Counted from the first letter of the stretch, positions 1-8,516 are shown. The stretch is DNA of 64,000 nt from Nitrososphaerota archaeon (GCA_029785825.1 JAFLYY010000001.1:434001-498000), one strand, 5' to 3'. Program-made: numbers and translations. Notes: generated by a model from the sequence alone, not told the origin.

Positions 1-418
<418 letters not shown>

Positions 419-493
419 GACCCTCTGAGGCAAGGCAGGACTCGGGTCTGCCTCCCATCTGCCAGGATATATCTGTGAAGTGCCGAATGCTTT

Positions 494-1006
494 CTACGCT
501 GAGCTTGGCCGCCTTCCATCTCGGAGAGGGGTTTTCGGGACGCGCCTCAGCCCCTCCCCGTCGAGCCGGTAGACGTACCACTCGGACAGCCGTCTGGCGC
601 CGAGGCTCTCGTAGAACCCGAGCGCCTTCTCGTTCCAGGCAAGGACTGACCACTCCATGCGCCCGCACCCCTGGGCGATGGCTTCGTCGACGCACCTCCT
701 GAAGAGAGCGAGGCCGACCCCGCGCTTCCTTTGCTCCTCGCGCACGAAGAGGTCCTCCAGGTAGAGGGTCGGTCTGGCCAAGAATGAAGAGTAGGAGTAG
801 AAGTAGAGGGCATAGCCGACCAGCGCGCTCCCCTCCGAAGCTACGAACAGGCGGACGCGCTTCCTCACGAACACGTCCTTCAGTATCCTCCGCTTTGCCG
901 CCTCTGACGGAGGCGTCAGCCGCTCGAACTCGGCGAGTGACCTCAGCAGCTTCAGGAACTGGGGGGAGTCCGACCTCCTCCCTTTCCGTATCTGGACGGC
1001 GGGCAC
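494..1006 (-). CDS. GNAT family N-acetyltransferase
   Basis: A 170-residue acetyl-CoA-dependent acetyltransferase of the Gcn5-related fold. Seen: the motif A region VREEQRKRGVGLALF, where the glycine-rich loop binds the pyrophosphate of CoA, and the C-terminal NEKALGFYESLGAR motif. Length and the LYLEDLFVREEQR lead resemble diamine/spermidine N-acetyltransferases, so a small amine or amino-group substrate is likely but not proven. The GTG start is the only canonical codon just before the conserved beta strand (VQIRKG). It lies downstream of, and on the same strand as, the SHOCT protein gene, with a gap of about 65 nt. Confidence 0.85.
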   Translation of the reverse strand: MPAVQIRKGRRSDSPQFLKLLRSLAEFERLTPPSEAAKRRILKDVFVRKRVRLFVASEGSALVGYALYFYSYSSFLARPTLYLEDLFVREEQRKRGVGLALFRRCVDEAIAQGCGRMEWSVLAWNEKALGFYESLGARRLSEWYVYRLDGEGLRRVPKTPLRDGRRPSSA

Positions 1007-1071
1007 GGCACTGATGGCCGCCTGGCAGGCGCAATAAATCGGTTGAGAGTCGAAAAGAGCGTGGCCAGGAG

Positions 1072-1443
1072 CTAGTGCTGCTCCAGGTCCCTCATCATCT
1101 GGTCGAATTGGTCCTTCGTGATCTCGCCCTTGGCGTACCTCTGGCGGAGGATTTCGCGGGCGTCCCCGTAGCCGTAGCCGTAGCCGTGCCTCCAACCCCG
1201 TCCTCCCCATCCCCAGAACACGAACCGGAAGACGAAGAAGACGAAGATGATGAAGAAGATGGACCCGAACGGGAAGAACCACCAGCCGTAGAACGGCGCC
1301 CCGTAATAGGTCATCATCGGGGCGTAGGGTCTGAAGAAGAAGGAAGCGGCCAGCGCAACAAGCACGATCGCAGCGAACGCGACCAAGAGCCATGCGAAGG
1401 CGTGCCTGCCCCTGACGTGACCACTGTCGTACGTCGATTGCGT
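1072..1443 (-). CDS. Small membrane protein with C-terminal SHOCT domain (ACG start proposed)
   Basis: About 123 residues. It has two hydrophobic helices (LLVAFAAIVLVALAASFFF, then a second one after a Pro/Tyr/Trp-rich turn), a Gly/Tyr/Arg loop and a C-terminal SHOCT helix pair (AREILRQRYAKGEITKDQF). SHOCT domains are short oligomerisation or docking modules of unknown precise role. The frame is open well upstream of the only canonical codon, a TTG inside the first helix, which would remove the cytoplasmic N-terminus. An ACG with GGAGG nine nt upstream (1453-1457) gives QSTYDSGHVRGRH before the helix and is proposed as the start. It is divergent from the PadR gene, so it may be that regulator's target. 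Confidence 0.7.
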   Translation of the reverse strand, partial: TQSTYDSGHVRGRHAFAWLLVAFAAIVLVALAASFFFRPYAPMMTYYGAPFYGWWFFPFGSIFFIIFVFFVFRFVFWGWGGRGWRHGYGYGYGDAREILRQRYAKGEITKDQFDQMMRDLEQH

Positions 1444-1508
1444 CTGTTCACTCCTCCTTGGCCAGGGGCTCTGGCGGCGGTCTCTTAAGCGTATCGAAAT
1501 ACCAAAAT

Positions 1509-1535
1509 GGAATATCAGAAAGATATTCCTATAAG
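1509..1535 (+). promoter_or_regulatory. Promoter with palindromic operator of the PadR gene
   Basis: A perfect 8-bp inverted repeat, GGAATATC at 1509-1516 and GATATTCC at 1522-1529 with a 5-nt spacer, directly abuts a TATAAG box at 1530-1535. The box is 25-30 nt before the PadR ATG, the spacing of a leaderless archaeal promoter. PadR proteins bind such dyads, often at their own promoters. Autoregulation, and possibly control of the divergent SHOCT/GNAT genes, is inferred. Confidence 0.6.
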
Positions 1536-1559
1536 CGCCTCTCCCGACGAGGCGACTCG

Positions 1560-1988
1560 ATGTGGCCGTTCAAGTTCGCCATGGGGAGACGGCGGAAGCG
1601 CGGGCTTCCGCACATGGTGATGTATCTGCTCTCGTCTTCCCCCAAGAACGGCGTCGAGCTCATGGACGGTGTCCAGTCCATCACCCGCGGCTGGTGGCGC
1701 CCCACTCCTGGCTCGATCTACCCACTGATGAAAGAGATGACCGACCAGGGGTTGGTGAGGAAGCTGGATGACGGACGATTCGAGCTGACGGCGAAGGGGA
1801 GGTCAGAGGCTGGCGGCTTCGGTCCGGGCCCCCAGCGTCCTCAGACCATGGACGACGCACTGGGACAGGTCCAGAGCCTGGTTTCGTACATGGAAGACCT
1901 CAAGCGTTCGGGGAGGGAACCGCTGGGAGACCGTTCTGACAGGCTGAAGGACCTGGCGAAGCGTCTGTCCGACCTCCAGGAAGGGTAG
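1560..1988 (+). CDS. PadR family transcriptional regulator
   Basis: A 142-residue winged-helix regulator. Seen: HMVMYLLSSSPKNGVELMDG (helix-turn-helix start), TPGSIYPLMKEMTDQGLV (recognition helix with the family's P-G-x-I/V-Y-P-x-L pattern), a wing (DDGRFELTAKG) and a C-terminal amphipathic helix (YMEDLKRSG...LKDLAKRLSDL) for dimerisation. A TATA box 25-30 nt upstream makes the ATG the likely leaderless start. The 3' end overlaps the convergent channel gene by 89 bp. The ligand is unknown. Confidence 0.88.
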   Translation: MWPFKFAMGRRRKRGLPHMVMYLLSSSPKNGVELMDGVQSITRGWWRPTPGSIYPLMKEMTDQGLVRKLDDGRFELTAKGRSEAGGFGPGPQRPQTMDDALGQVQSLVSYMEDLKRSGREPLGDRSDRLKDLAKRLSDLQEG

Positions 1989-2355
1989 GGGCTCCCACTC
2001 CGTGCAGCTCCTTCCCGACCTCCTCCACCATCTCCTCCCCCTCCCTCATGACCGCTCCCAAGAAGGGACCGAACAGGAACAACAGCGCCGTGATGACCGT
2101 CCCCACTGAGATGAAAGCGAGGACGGACGAGAAGATCTTTCCGGCCGGGTCGCTGACCAGGAGGTTGCTCGGGGGCCCCTGCCCCGTCGCTATGAAACTG
2201 GTGAAGTAGAACGAGTCGAGCAGGGTCCACCCCTCTATGAAGTGCATCGTCACCGTCCCCACGACCTCTACCCCGACGATGAGCGCAAAGGAGTACGCAG
2301 CCCTGACCCAGAACGACTTCGGTACCCTCCTCCGCCTCGGTGCCTTCGCGTTCAA
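1900..2355 (-). CDS. Two-helix ion channel-like protein (Ion_trans_2 type) with atypical filter
   Basis: A 151-residue protein with a first membrane helix (SFALIVGVEVVGTVTM), a re-entrant pore helix (DSFYFTSFIATGQGPP) and a second helix (FSSVLAFISVGTVITALLFLF), the layout of a minimal two-TM potassium channel. The filter reads TGQG rather than TVGYG, so K+ selectivity is uncertain. The C-terminal ~30 residues are Pro/Gly/Ser-rich and overlap the PadR gene on the other strand. The TTG start follows a TTTTAAA element that may also serve the divergent flavin reductase. Transport function is inferred from topology only. Confidence 0.65.
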   Translation of the reverse strand: MNAKAPRRRRVPKSFWVRAAYSFALIVGVEVVGTVTMHFIEGWTLLDSFYFTSFIATGQGPPSNLLVSDPAGKIFSSVLAFISVGTVITALLFLFGPFLGAVMREGEEMVEEVGKELHGVGAPTLPGGRTDASPGPSACQNGLPAVPSPNA

Positions 2356-2384
2356 ACGGCTGCTCTAGTGCCGTCCCTGCCAAC

Positions 2385-2393
2385 GTTTTAAAC
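2385..2393. promoter_or_regulatory. Shared divergent promoter element
   Basis: The palindromic sequence GTTTTAAAC sits 34 nt from the minus-strand channel TTG and 32 nt from the plus-strand flavin reductase TTG. One AT-rich box in an otherwise GC-rich gap could act as TATA in both directions. Inference from spacing only. Confidence 0.4.
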
Positions 2394-2420
2394 AGCACAG
2401 GAGGGCGAGGTGAGACCGGT

Positions 2421-2942
2421 TTGGAAGGGGACATACAAGCCGGCCTGAAGCACGCCATGAGGGTCTACCCCCAGGGGGTCACGGTGGTCACCGCCGGAGG
2501 CAGGGGAGGCCCCGTGGGCCTTACCGTCAGCTCCTTCACCAGCGTGTCGCTGGACCCACCTTTGGTCCTCGTCTCCATAGCCAAGAGCTCGGGGGTGTAT
2601 GAAGAGCTGAAGGGAGCGCAGGCGTACGCAGTGAACTTCCTCGCTGACGACCAGAAGACCGTGTCCGACCGGTTCGCCGGGAGGACGGGCGGGAAGGACA
2701 GGTTCGAAGGGATACGGTTCGCCAGGGGGGCGACGGGTTCCCCCGTCATCGCAGGAGCGCGGGCTGTCTTGGAGTGCAAAGCCTGGAAGCTCTATGACGG
2801 CGGAGACCACTCCCTGTTCGTCGGAGAGGTGGTGGCCGCCAGGACCCTCAACTCGAAGAGGCCGTTGGTGTACTATTCCCAGCAGTACACCACCACGGAG
2901 CACATAGAGTACCCCGCCCCTCCCTCCGACATAGTCTGGTAG
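2421..2942 (+). CDS. Flavin reductase, HpaC-like component
   Basis: A 173-residue protein of the flavin reductase-like FMN-binding family, which supplies reduced flavin to a separate oxygenase. Seen: YPQGVTVVTA near the N-terminus, GLTVSSFTSVSLDPPLVLVS (flavin-binding S-S-F-x-S-V-S-x-x-P-P), YAVNFLADDQ and DHSLFVGEV with the family's conserved H. The TTG is chosen because it gives the normal short lead before the first strand. The neighbouring minus-strand HpaB-type oxygenase and extradiol dioxygenase make it the likely reductase partner of that oxygenase. Direct NAD(P)H specificity cannot be read from sequence. Confidence 0.85.
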   Translation: MEGDIQAGLKHAMRVYPQGVTVVTAGGRGGPVGLTVSSFTSVSLDPPLVLVSIAKSSGVYEELKGAQAYAVNFLADDQKTVSDRFAGRTGGKDRFEGIRFARGATGSPVIAGARAVLECKAWKLYDGGDHSLFVGEVVAARTLNSKRPLVYYSQQYTTTEHIEYPAPPSDIVW

Positions 2943-3048
2943 CCTTCGGCGCCGTTTCTCCGTGTCTTCGAAGATCTCTCCACACGTGGCCTTGCTTTCA
3001 GCGCAAGGTTTCTCCCCAGCGATGGTTGTGCCACGGGATGCCTGGGGG

Positions 3049-4047
3049 TCAGCGCGCGGAGAGGAGGTAGTCGGGCCTGTCTTTGGTGACCGGCGCATGG
3101 ACCTCCTCGAACCCCCCTGACTCCGACTTCACGGGCATCGCCTCGTTGAACCAGCTTTCGGGGGTCGGCGCGCCCCAGAACGTCTGCCTCTGCGGGTCGT
3201 TCAGCTTCCACCTGATGGGGACCCAGTCCGGGTCCGCGCTGATGTAGTCTCCCGTGTAGAGCTCTATCCTGTTCCCGTCCGGGTCCCTCAGGTAGAGGAA
3301 GAAGGCGTTGGAGACCCCGTGCCTCCCAGGGCCCCGCTCCACGCTCTTCAGGTACCCCATGGATGCCAGGAGGTCCGCGGCGTCCATGATGGAGCTCCTG
3401 TCTGCCACGGTGAACCCCGCATGGTGGACCCTGGGTCCTTTTCCTGTGGTGAGGGCAATGTCGTGGCAGGTGTGCTTCCTCCTCAGCCAGGCCGCCCAGA
3501 GCTCCGGCTTCGACCCCTCCGTCTCGGTCACCTCGGTGCACCCGAAGCCGAGGGAGTCCACATACCAGGCGTATGCGGAAGCCGCGTCAGGGAGCATGAC
3601 GTTGAAGTGGTCGAGCCTCATCACCTTCGCCCCCCGGTAGCTCTCGAACTTCTGGAGCATCCATTCCTCCCCCGTCATCTTGGAGTAGAACTCCACGGGG
3701 AACCCGAACTGGTCCCTGACGCGCAGCGCCCTCCCCTGGCCCCTCTCCTCTTCCGCTTCGACCCACCTGGAGCCGAGGCCCTTCGACCTCGCCAGCTTCT
3801 CGATGGCCTTCAGCCCCTCTTCGCTGGATACCCTGAACGCGAAGTGCCCGACACCAGGTTTCTCCGCCTCCGTCAGGGTCAGGCAGTGATGGCTCCTGTC
3901 CTCAAGGCCCCGGAGATAGACGTGCCCTGAATCGGACTCGGTCACCACGAAGCCCAGCGCATCCACGTAGAACCTCTTCGCCGCGTCGAGGTCCTTCACC
4001 AGGAACTCTATGTGCCCCGCCTTGACGATGTCGAACCCGGGGTCCAA
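3049..4047 (-). CDS. Extradiol ring-cleavage dioxygenase, homoprotocatechuate 2,3-dioxygenase-like
   Basis: A 332-residue type I extradiol dioxygenase made of two vicinal-oxygen-chelate domains, plus a C-terminal lid (PDWVPIRWKLNDPQRQTFWG). It opens a catechol ring next to the hydroxyls using Fe(II) or Mn(II) and O2. Seen metal ligands: H147 (RLDHFNV), H208 or H209 (RVHHAGF) and E262 (NRIELY); H195 (CHDIAL) matches the acid-base His of the homoprotocatechuate enzymes. Length and lid also fit that group. It starts at a TTG four nt past the HpaB stop, so both are one operon: hydroxylation, then ring opening. The exact catechol is inferred. Confidence 0.88.
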   Translation of the reverse strand: MDPGFDIVKAGHIEFLVKDLDAAKRFYVDALGFVVTESDSGHVYLRGLEDRSHHCLTLTEAEKPGVGHFAFRVSSEEGLKAIEKLARSKGLGSRWVEAEEERGQGRALRVRDQFGFPVEFYSKMTGEEWMLQKFESYRGAKVMRLDHFNVMLPDAASAYAWYVDSLGFGCTEVTETEGSKPELWAAWLRRKHTCHDIALTTGKGPRVHHAGFTVADRSSIMDAADLLASMGYLKSVERGPGRHGVSNAFFLYLRDPDGNRIELYTGDYISADPDWVPIRWKLNDPQRQTFWGAPTPESWFNEAMPVKSESGGFEEVHAPVTKDRPDYLLSAR

Positions 4048-4051
4048 AGCG

Positions 4052-5500
4052 TCAGTCCTTCCTGTGGAGCAGCTCTTTCACCCGTTCCTTGTACGGCTCC
4101 TTGTTGTACCAGCCGTAGTAGGCGCTGGCCATCCTCACGGGGTCCCCGAAGAAGAACCTCTCGTAGAGGTCCTGCCTCCCCCCGAACGAGCTCCCGGACG
4201 CGTCCCAGGCCAGCTTGAAGAGGCGTATCCTCTCCTCGCCGTCTGCAAGCTTCGCCTGGTAATACCGGTCCACGTCGGGCCTTGCCGGCGATCTCATTAT
4301 CTCTTCAGGAGGGATGGCCATGAGCCCGCTCGCTCCCAGCAGCTTCAGCATCGAAGCCATGGTTGGGGCGATCCTCGGCCACAGGTTGCGGGCCGAGTTG
4401 AGTGGGACGTAGTCTGGAGTCATAAGCCCCCACCTGCTCGCGCTCGCGTTCCCCTCGCTCGCTCCTAGGAATGCCTTCATCGTTTCAGCGATCAGAAGTA
4501 TCTCGGAGACCTTCTCCTGCACCTGGGGGAACTGGTCAGCCCCGATCGTCTCGGCCACGAGGGTCGCCAGGCCCGCCATGAACTCTGCCTTGGATGCCTC
4601 CCGCACCGTGGCCTGGTGCGCCATGAAGGCTATCGCGTCCGTGGCTTCGCTCACCCGGTTTGCTTTCTCGGGGTCTTCGAGGATGAACACCCTCTCCCAT
4701 GGGACCACAACGTCGTCAAAGACCACGACCGCGTCCTGCTCGTCGAACCGCGACGCGAGGGGGTGGTCGTACGCCGACTCCGAAGCGAACGACTCCCTGC
4801 AGATGAACTTCAGCCCCCTGGCGCTCACGGGGAGCGCGAAGGCTACGGAGTATGGCATGTCGTCCTGCCCCGACCTTATCACGGTCGACGGGAACACCAT
4901 GATCTCGTCGGCGATGGGGAGGGTAGCGAGCATCCTCGCCCCCCTTATCACGACCCCTTCCCCTGTCTTTTCCACCACCCTTGCCGCGATGAACGGGTCG
5001 GCCTGCTTGGACGGCCCTACGCTCCTGTTGGCCTGAGGGTTGATCAGCGTGTGCGTCAGGAGCAGGTCGTTCTCTCTGATGTGCTCATAGTAGTTCCTGA
5101 CGTTGGAGGCGTAGTCCCTCCCGTCCTTGCCGAAGAAGTCAGCCGCGGCCGCCATGGCCATCATCGAGCTGTTCAGGTAGTCTGCCGTCCTCCCCATTAT
5201 CCCCCCTGAGTAGTCGGCCCAGGCCTTCATCATCCGGGTTCTCTGCGCCAGCTCTTCCTTGGTGTGCGGCTGCATGTAGCTCGTTCCAACGGGCTCCCCC
5301 GTCTTCGGTGACTCGTACGTCATGAACCCCTTCAGGTCGGGCTTGAGCTGCATGTCGTATAGGGCCGCGATGGACCTCGCGACCCCTCTGAACGCGGGGT
5401 GTTCTGACACCCCGCCTGTGATCTTCTTGTCGCCGTACCAGATTTCACGGGGTGTCGCGTCGAGCTTTTCCAGGAACTCCCTGCCGCTTCTCGCTCCCAT
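4052..5500 (-). CDS. hpaB: FAD-dependent aromatic monooxygenase, 4-hydroxyphenylacetate 3-hydroxylase large subunit type
   Basis: A 482-residue acyl-CoA-dehydrogenase-fold oxygenase that uses reduced FAD from a partner reductase to ortho-hydroxylate a phenol. R104, Y108 (GRTADYLNS) and H150 (LLLTHTLINPQ) match the substrate-binding Arg, Tyr and His of the thermophilic HpaB enzymes. The cysteine/histidine ligands of 4-hydroxybutyryl-CoA dehydratase, a sister family common in Thaumarchaeota, are absent. First gene of an operon with the extradiol dioxygenase. CAATTAGAT about 32 nt upstream is a plausible TATA box for the ATG. The true substrate could be another para-substituted phenol. Confidence 0.9.
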   Translation of the reverse strand: MGARSGREFLEKLDATPREIWYGDKKITGGVSEHPAFRGVARSIAALYDMQLKPDLKGFMTYESPKTGEPVGTSYMQPHTKEELAQRTRMMKAWADYSGGIMGRTADYLNSSMMAMAAAADFFGKDGRDYASNVRNYYEHIRENDLLLTHTLINPQANRSVGPSKQADPFIAARVVEKTGEGVVIRGARMLATLPIADEIMVFPSTVIRSGQDDMPYSVAFALPVSARGLKFICRESFASESAYDHPLASRFDEQDAVVVFDDVVVPWERVFILEDPEKANRVSEATDAIAFMAHQATVREASKAEFMAGLATLVAETIGADQFPQVQEKVSEILLIAETMKAFLGASEGNASASRWGLMTPDYVPLNSARNLWPRIAPTMASMLKLLGASGLMAIPPEEIMRSPARPDVDRYYQAKLADGEERIRLFKLAWDASGSSFGGRQDLYERFFFGDPVRMASAYYGWYNKEPYKERVKELLHRKD

Positions 5501-5597
5501 CTGTCCTACGTCTCGCGCTCTGCGGGAATCTAATTGAACTTTGTGAGGCGGCCGGGATGATTCTTAAACTGTCGATGATGACGGGGCGAAATCTCAG

Positions 5598-6830
5598 TTG
5601 TTGACGGACTCCCCGCAGGCGCCCACCTCAGCGGAATCTCCTCACCGTCGGCGGGCCCTCCTCGTCCTCTCCCTGTACCAGATGCTGTCCAACAACAGGT
5701 CCAGCCTCTTCACGGTCTACTTCGTCCTCTATGTCGTCCAGAGGGACGGGGTCTCGGTGGCCGCCGGTCTCGCCGCCTTCTCTGCCGCCTACGTAGCTTC
5801 CAGCCTGGCTGGCCCTTTCGCCGGTCGGCTCTCCGACAGGCTCGGACGGCGCAGGCTGGTGCTCATCCTGTCGGAGGTCTCCTCTCTCCCCTTCTTCGTC
5901 CTGATACCTTTCGTCGGCGGATTCCTCGGCGTAAGTCTCTTTTTCCTCGCGGGAGAGACACTCCTCTCGTTGGGGGGAGCGGCTCTCCAGGCGTACGTGG
6001 CTGACGTCACTTCTAACAGAGAACGGGGGAGGGGATACGGTTTCATCAGTGCGGTCGGGGCGCTGGGATCTGTAGCCGGGGTCCTGTCAGCCGGGCTCGT
6101 GGCAGAGTGGTTCGGCCTCGACTCGATCTTCTACCTCGTAGGGTTCTTCATCGTCGCCGACCTGACGCTGCTCGTGTTCGCGCTCCCAGAGAGCAGGGTC
6201 CTCGCGGCGGCGAAGAGGAGGCCCCTGGGCGAGATGAAAGGGGTCGTGGTCTTCGCGCTGGCTACCTCCATCAGGACCCTGGGGACCGGGGCCGTGACCG
6301 CCTTCATAGGGACGTACGCCTACTTCCTCGGAGCCGACCCCCTCGAGGTGAGCCTGGTGGCTGTCGCTGGGATGGCGACCACCGTCCTGCTCGGGACCAG
6401 GCTAGGGGGGAAGGTCGACTCCATAGGCGAGATACGGGGATACCTGTACGGGACGTTGGCGGTCGGAGCCTCGCTCGCGCTGTTCATAGTCGCGGGGACC
6501 TGGTCGGAGCTCTTGCCTGGCAGGGTGATCTATGCCGCCGGGTTCGGGCTCCTGAGCCCGGCCATGCTCAGCTGGGTCTCAAAGAGCGCGCCCCCTGGGA
6601 GGACGGCCGAATACCTCGGGGTCTTCTCCCTGGTCAACTCGACCCTTTGGAGCCTGGGGCCGATCCCCGGTGCTGTGGTGGTGAGATACTTCGGGAGCCT
6701 CGGGCTCTTCGTGTTCGCCATCGGCGCTACGCTGGCTTCGGTCGTGGTGGTCTACGCCCTTTACCCCACCAAGAAGTCTCAGGCTGGGCTCGGCGCGCCC
6801 GTGGGGGCCTCACCCGTCGATGCGGGGTGA
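5598..6830 (+). CDS. Major facilitator superfamily transporter
   Basis: A 410-residue permease with about 12 hydrophobic helices. The signature A loop between helices 2 and 3 is visible as GRLSDRLGRRRLVL, and a half-repeat occurs after helix 8 (GGKVDSIGEIRG). A long basic loop (ESRVLAAAKRRPLGEMKG) separates the two halves. Two consecutive TTG codons follow a TTCTTAAAC box by about 30 nt, and the first is used here. It is divergent from hpaB and convergent with the FAH-family gene, overlapping it by 21 bp. Uptake of an aromatic acid or export of a drug are both possible; the position beside ring-degradation genes favours the former weakly. Confidence 0.85.
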   Translation: MLTDSPQAPTSAESPHRRRALLVLSLYQMLSNNRSSLFTVYFVLYVVQRDGVSVAAGLAAFSAAYVASSLAGPFAGRLSDRLGRRRLVLILSEVSSLPFFVLIPFVGGFLGVSLFFLAGETLLSLGGAALQAYVADVTSNRERGRGYGFISAVGALGSVAGVLSAGLVAEWFGLDSIFYLVGFFIVADLTLLVFALPESRVLAAAKRRPLGEMKGVVVFALATSIRTLGTGAVTAFIGTYAYFLGADPLEVSLVAVAGMATTVLLGTRLGGKVDSIGEIRGYLYGTLAVGASLALFIVAGTWSELLPGRVIYAAGFGLLSPAMLSWVSKSAPPGRTAEYLGVFSLVNSTLWSLGPIPGAVVVRYFGSLGLFVFAIGATLASVVVVYALYPTKKSQAGLGAPVGASPVDAG

Positions 6831-7715
6831 AACGGGGTTGACCAGCTTGCCTATCCCTGAAATCTCCAACTCTAGGACGCCTCCTCTATCAGGGAGTAGA
6901 TACTCCGTAGGGTCCATCTCTCCGAGAGCTTCCCTGGTCCAGCCTACGCTGCCGCATGACAGGACGTCGCCCGGCTCCAGGGTCAGGAACCCCGAAACAT
7001 AGGACGCTATGGCCGCCGGGCCGAAAAGGTACTCTGAGGTGGAGCCTTCCTGCACCAGGGTCCCGTCGAACCTCGTCGTCATTCCGAGCCCTCTCAGGTC
7101 CTCGATCTCGTCAGGGGTCATCACCCAGGGCCCCATGGGGCAGAACCCGTCGTGGTTCTTGGAACGGAAGAGCGGGCCCCTCATCGTCGCCTTCCGTATC
7201 GCCCCCGAGCCCCTGTCCCGCCTGTACGCTTCGTAGGCGTCGGCCCGCGAGTCGGCCGGAGCCGTAACGTCGTTCAGGACGGTGTACCCAAAGATCGCGG
7301 ACGCTGCCTCCTCCTCTGTGGCCCTCGAGATCCTCTTCCCAACCACGGCTGCGAGCTCCACCTCCGGCCTCACGCCTCCCAGGGGTGCCGCTATCGTCGC
7401 CCCGGGGCCCACCACGGTGCTCGGGGCCTTCATGTCCAGCCTCGGCCACTCGAGCCGGACGTCGCTGCCGCCGAGCATCGCCTGGGTGTTGACTATAGCA
7501 GCCAGGATCTTCCCGGGCCTGGGGACAGGCGCCATCAGGCGGACTTCGCTCAGCCTGTGCCTCAGACCCCCCTTCTCGACCTTCCTCGGGTCCGTCCCTG
7601 ACTCGACCACTGAGCCGACGCTCCGGTGGCCCCTGACCTCGATGACATCGGGGCCTTCGACAACCCCTGCCCTGTATCCAGAGCTCCCCGGAGGTTCGTA
7701 GGTGCAGAGTCGCAA
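6810..7715 (-). CDS. Fumarylacetoacetate hydrolase family protein
   Basis: A 301-residue protein of the FAH family, which cleaves C-C bonds or decarboxylates/isomerises products of ring opening such as 5-oxopent-3-ene-1,2,5-tricarboxylate. Seen: the metal ligands in RPEVELAAVVG and LNDVTAPADSR, the lysine motif FRSKNHDGFCPMGPW and the closing GDVLSCGSVGWT. The N-terminal ~90 residues form the variable lid. The TTG is placed 28 nt from an AT-rich box shared with the divergent gene, giving a leaderless start. With HpaB and the extradiol dioxygenase this fits an HpaG/HpaH-like step; the substrate is inferred. Confidence 0.85.
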   Translation of the reverse strand: MRLCTYEPPGSSGYRAGVVEGPDVIEVRGHRSVGSVVESGTDPRKVEKGGLRHRLSEVRLMAPVPRPGKILAAIVNTQAMLGGSDVRLEWPRLDMKAPSTVVGPGATIAAPLGGVRPEVELAAVVGKRISRATEEEAASAIFGYTVLNDVTAPADSRADAYEAYRRDRGSGAIRKATMRGPLFRSKNHDGFCPMGPWVMTPDEIEDLRGLGMTTRFDGTLVQEGSTSEYLFGPAAIASYVSGFLTLEPGDVLSCGSVGWTREALGEMDPTEYLLPDRGGVLELEISGIGKLVNPVSPRIDG

Positions 7716-7737
7716 CGGGCCCCGAGCGCGTGCCCAA

Positions 7738-7751
7738 CCCTTTTTACCCTT
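7738..7751. promoter_or_regulatory. Symmetric divergent promoter
   Basis: A single CCCTTTTTACCCTT element lies midway between the minus-strand FAH-family TTG (7715) and the plus-strand decarboxylase GTG (7770), about 27-28 nt from each. Both genes could use it as a TATA box for leaderless transcripts, so they would be co-regulated. The function is inferred from spacing. Confidence 0.5.
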
Positions 7752-7769
7752 TGGACCTCCGAGGGCGCT

Positions 7770-8516
7770 GTGCTCGACCACCCGCTCGTCCCCGGCCCTG
7801 ACTCGGCCGTCGAGAAGGGCCCCTGGCACTATGGCGCGGACTACGTCACGGTGTACTTCAGAGGGGAGAGAGACGCCCTTTCTGACCTCCTCCCAAAACC
7901 ATTCGAGGTGGCCGATGGGACCTGCATGGGGTACGTCTGCGAGATAGTGTCGGTGGCCGAGTCTGCCGCAGACATGGCCGCATATCGCCCGGACAGGACC
8001 GTCTACGACGAGGCGGCGGTCGGGGTGAAGTGCACCTACAAGGGGCGGACGGGGGTCTACTTCCCGGTGATGTGGGTCACCACCGAGTGGTCCCTATTGA
8101 GGGGGCTCCTGAACGGCTACCAGAAGAGGCTCGCGGACAAGATCTCGATGACGAAGCTCCACCCGCTCAACCCAGGCATGAAGGGGGTCGCGGCCGGGAG
8201 CAGGTTCGGGGGGTTCTGCATGAAGGGGCCGGAGCAGACCATCTCCCTCCAGGTGCAGGTCGAGAGGGAGGTCGCCCCCGACGCGCTCCCGAAGTTCGGC
8301 GCTACCTTCGGGACGAGGAGGTATCCGAAGACGGACGAGAGCCAGGGGACCGTCGACGAGCCCGTCGAGATCGCAAAGGCGAACTCCAGGGTGTCTGACG
8401 CGTGGGTCGGGACCGGCTCGCTGAAGACGACCCTCGGGGTGGGAAAGATAGAGCCCGTCTCGGGCGCGGTCTACCGGAGCGGGTTCACGATCCTGGGCTC
8501 GAAGGTCCTGCGGTAG
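7770..8516 (+). CDS. Acetoacetate decarboxylase family protein
   Basis: A 248-residue protein. Members either decarboxylate acetoacetate through a Schiff-base lysine or act as other (de)carboxylases and hydratases on keto acids. Seen: HYGADYVTVYFRGE, DGTCMGYVCEIVSV, the barrel strand VYFPVMWVTTEWSLLRG followed by GYQKRLADKISMT, where K in QKRLADK takes the place of the catalytic lysine, and the C-terminal SGAVYRSGFTILGSKVL. The GTG start is 26 nt after TTTTTA. Shared promoter spacing with the FAH-family gene suggests the same catabolic route. It may not act on acetoacetate. Confidence 0.8.
   Translation: MLDHPLVPGPDSAVEKGPWHYGADYVTVYFRGERDALSDLLPKPFEVADGTCMGYVCEIVSVAESAADMAAYRPDRTVYDEAAVGVKCTYKGRTGVYFPVMWVTTEWSLLRGLLNGYQKRLADKISMTKLHPLNPGMKGVAAGSRFGGFCMKGPEQTISLQVQVEREVAPDALPKFGATFGTRRYPKTDESQGTVDEPVEIAKANSRVSDAWVGTGSLKTTLGVGKIEPVSGAVYRSGFTILGSKVLR

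Noticed and set aside
4052-5500. 4-hydroxybutyryl-CoA dehydratase (carbon fixation enzyme of Thaumarchaeota)
   Set aside because: Same superfamily, but the cluster-binding Cys/His residues are missing, while the phenol-binding Arg, Tyr and His of HpaB are present and a flavin reductase and ring dioxygenase are adjacent.
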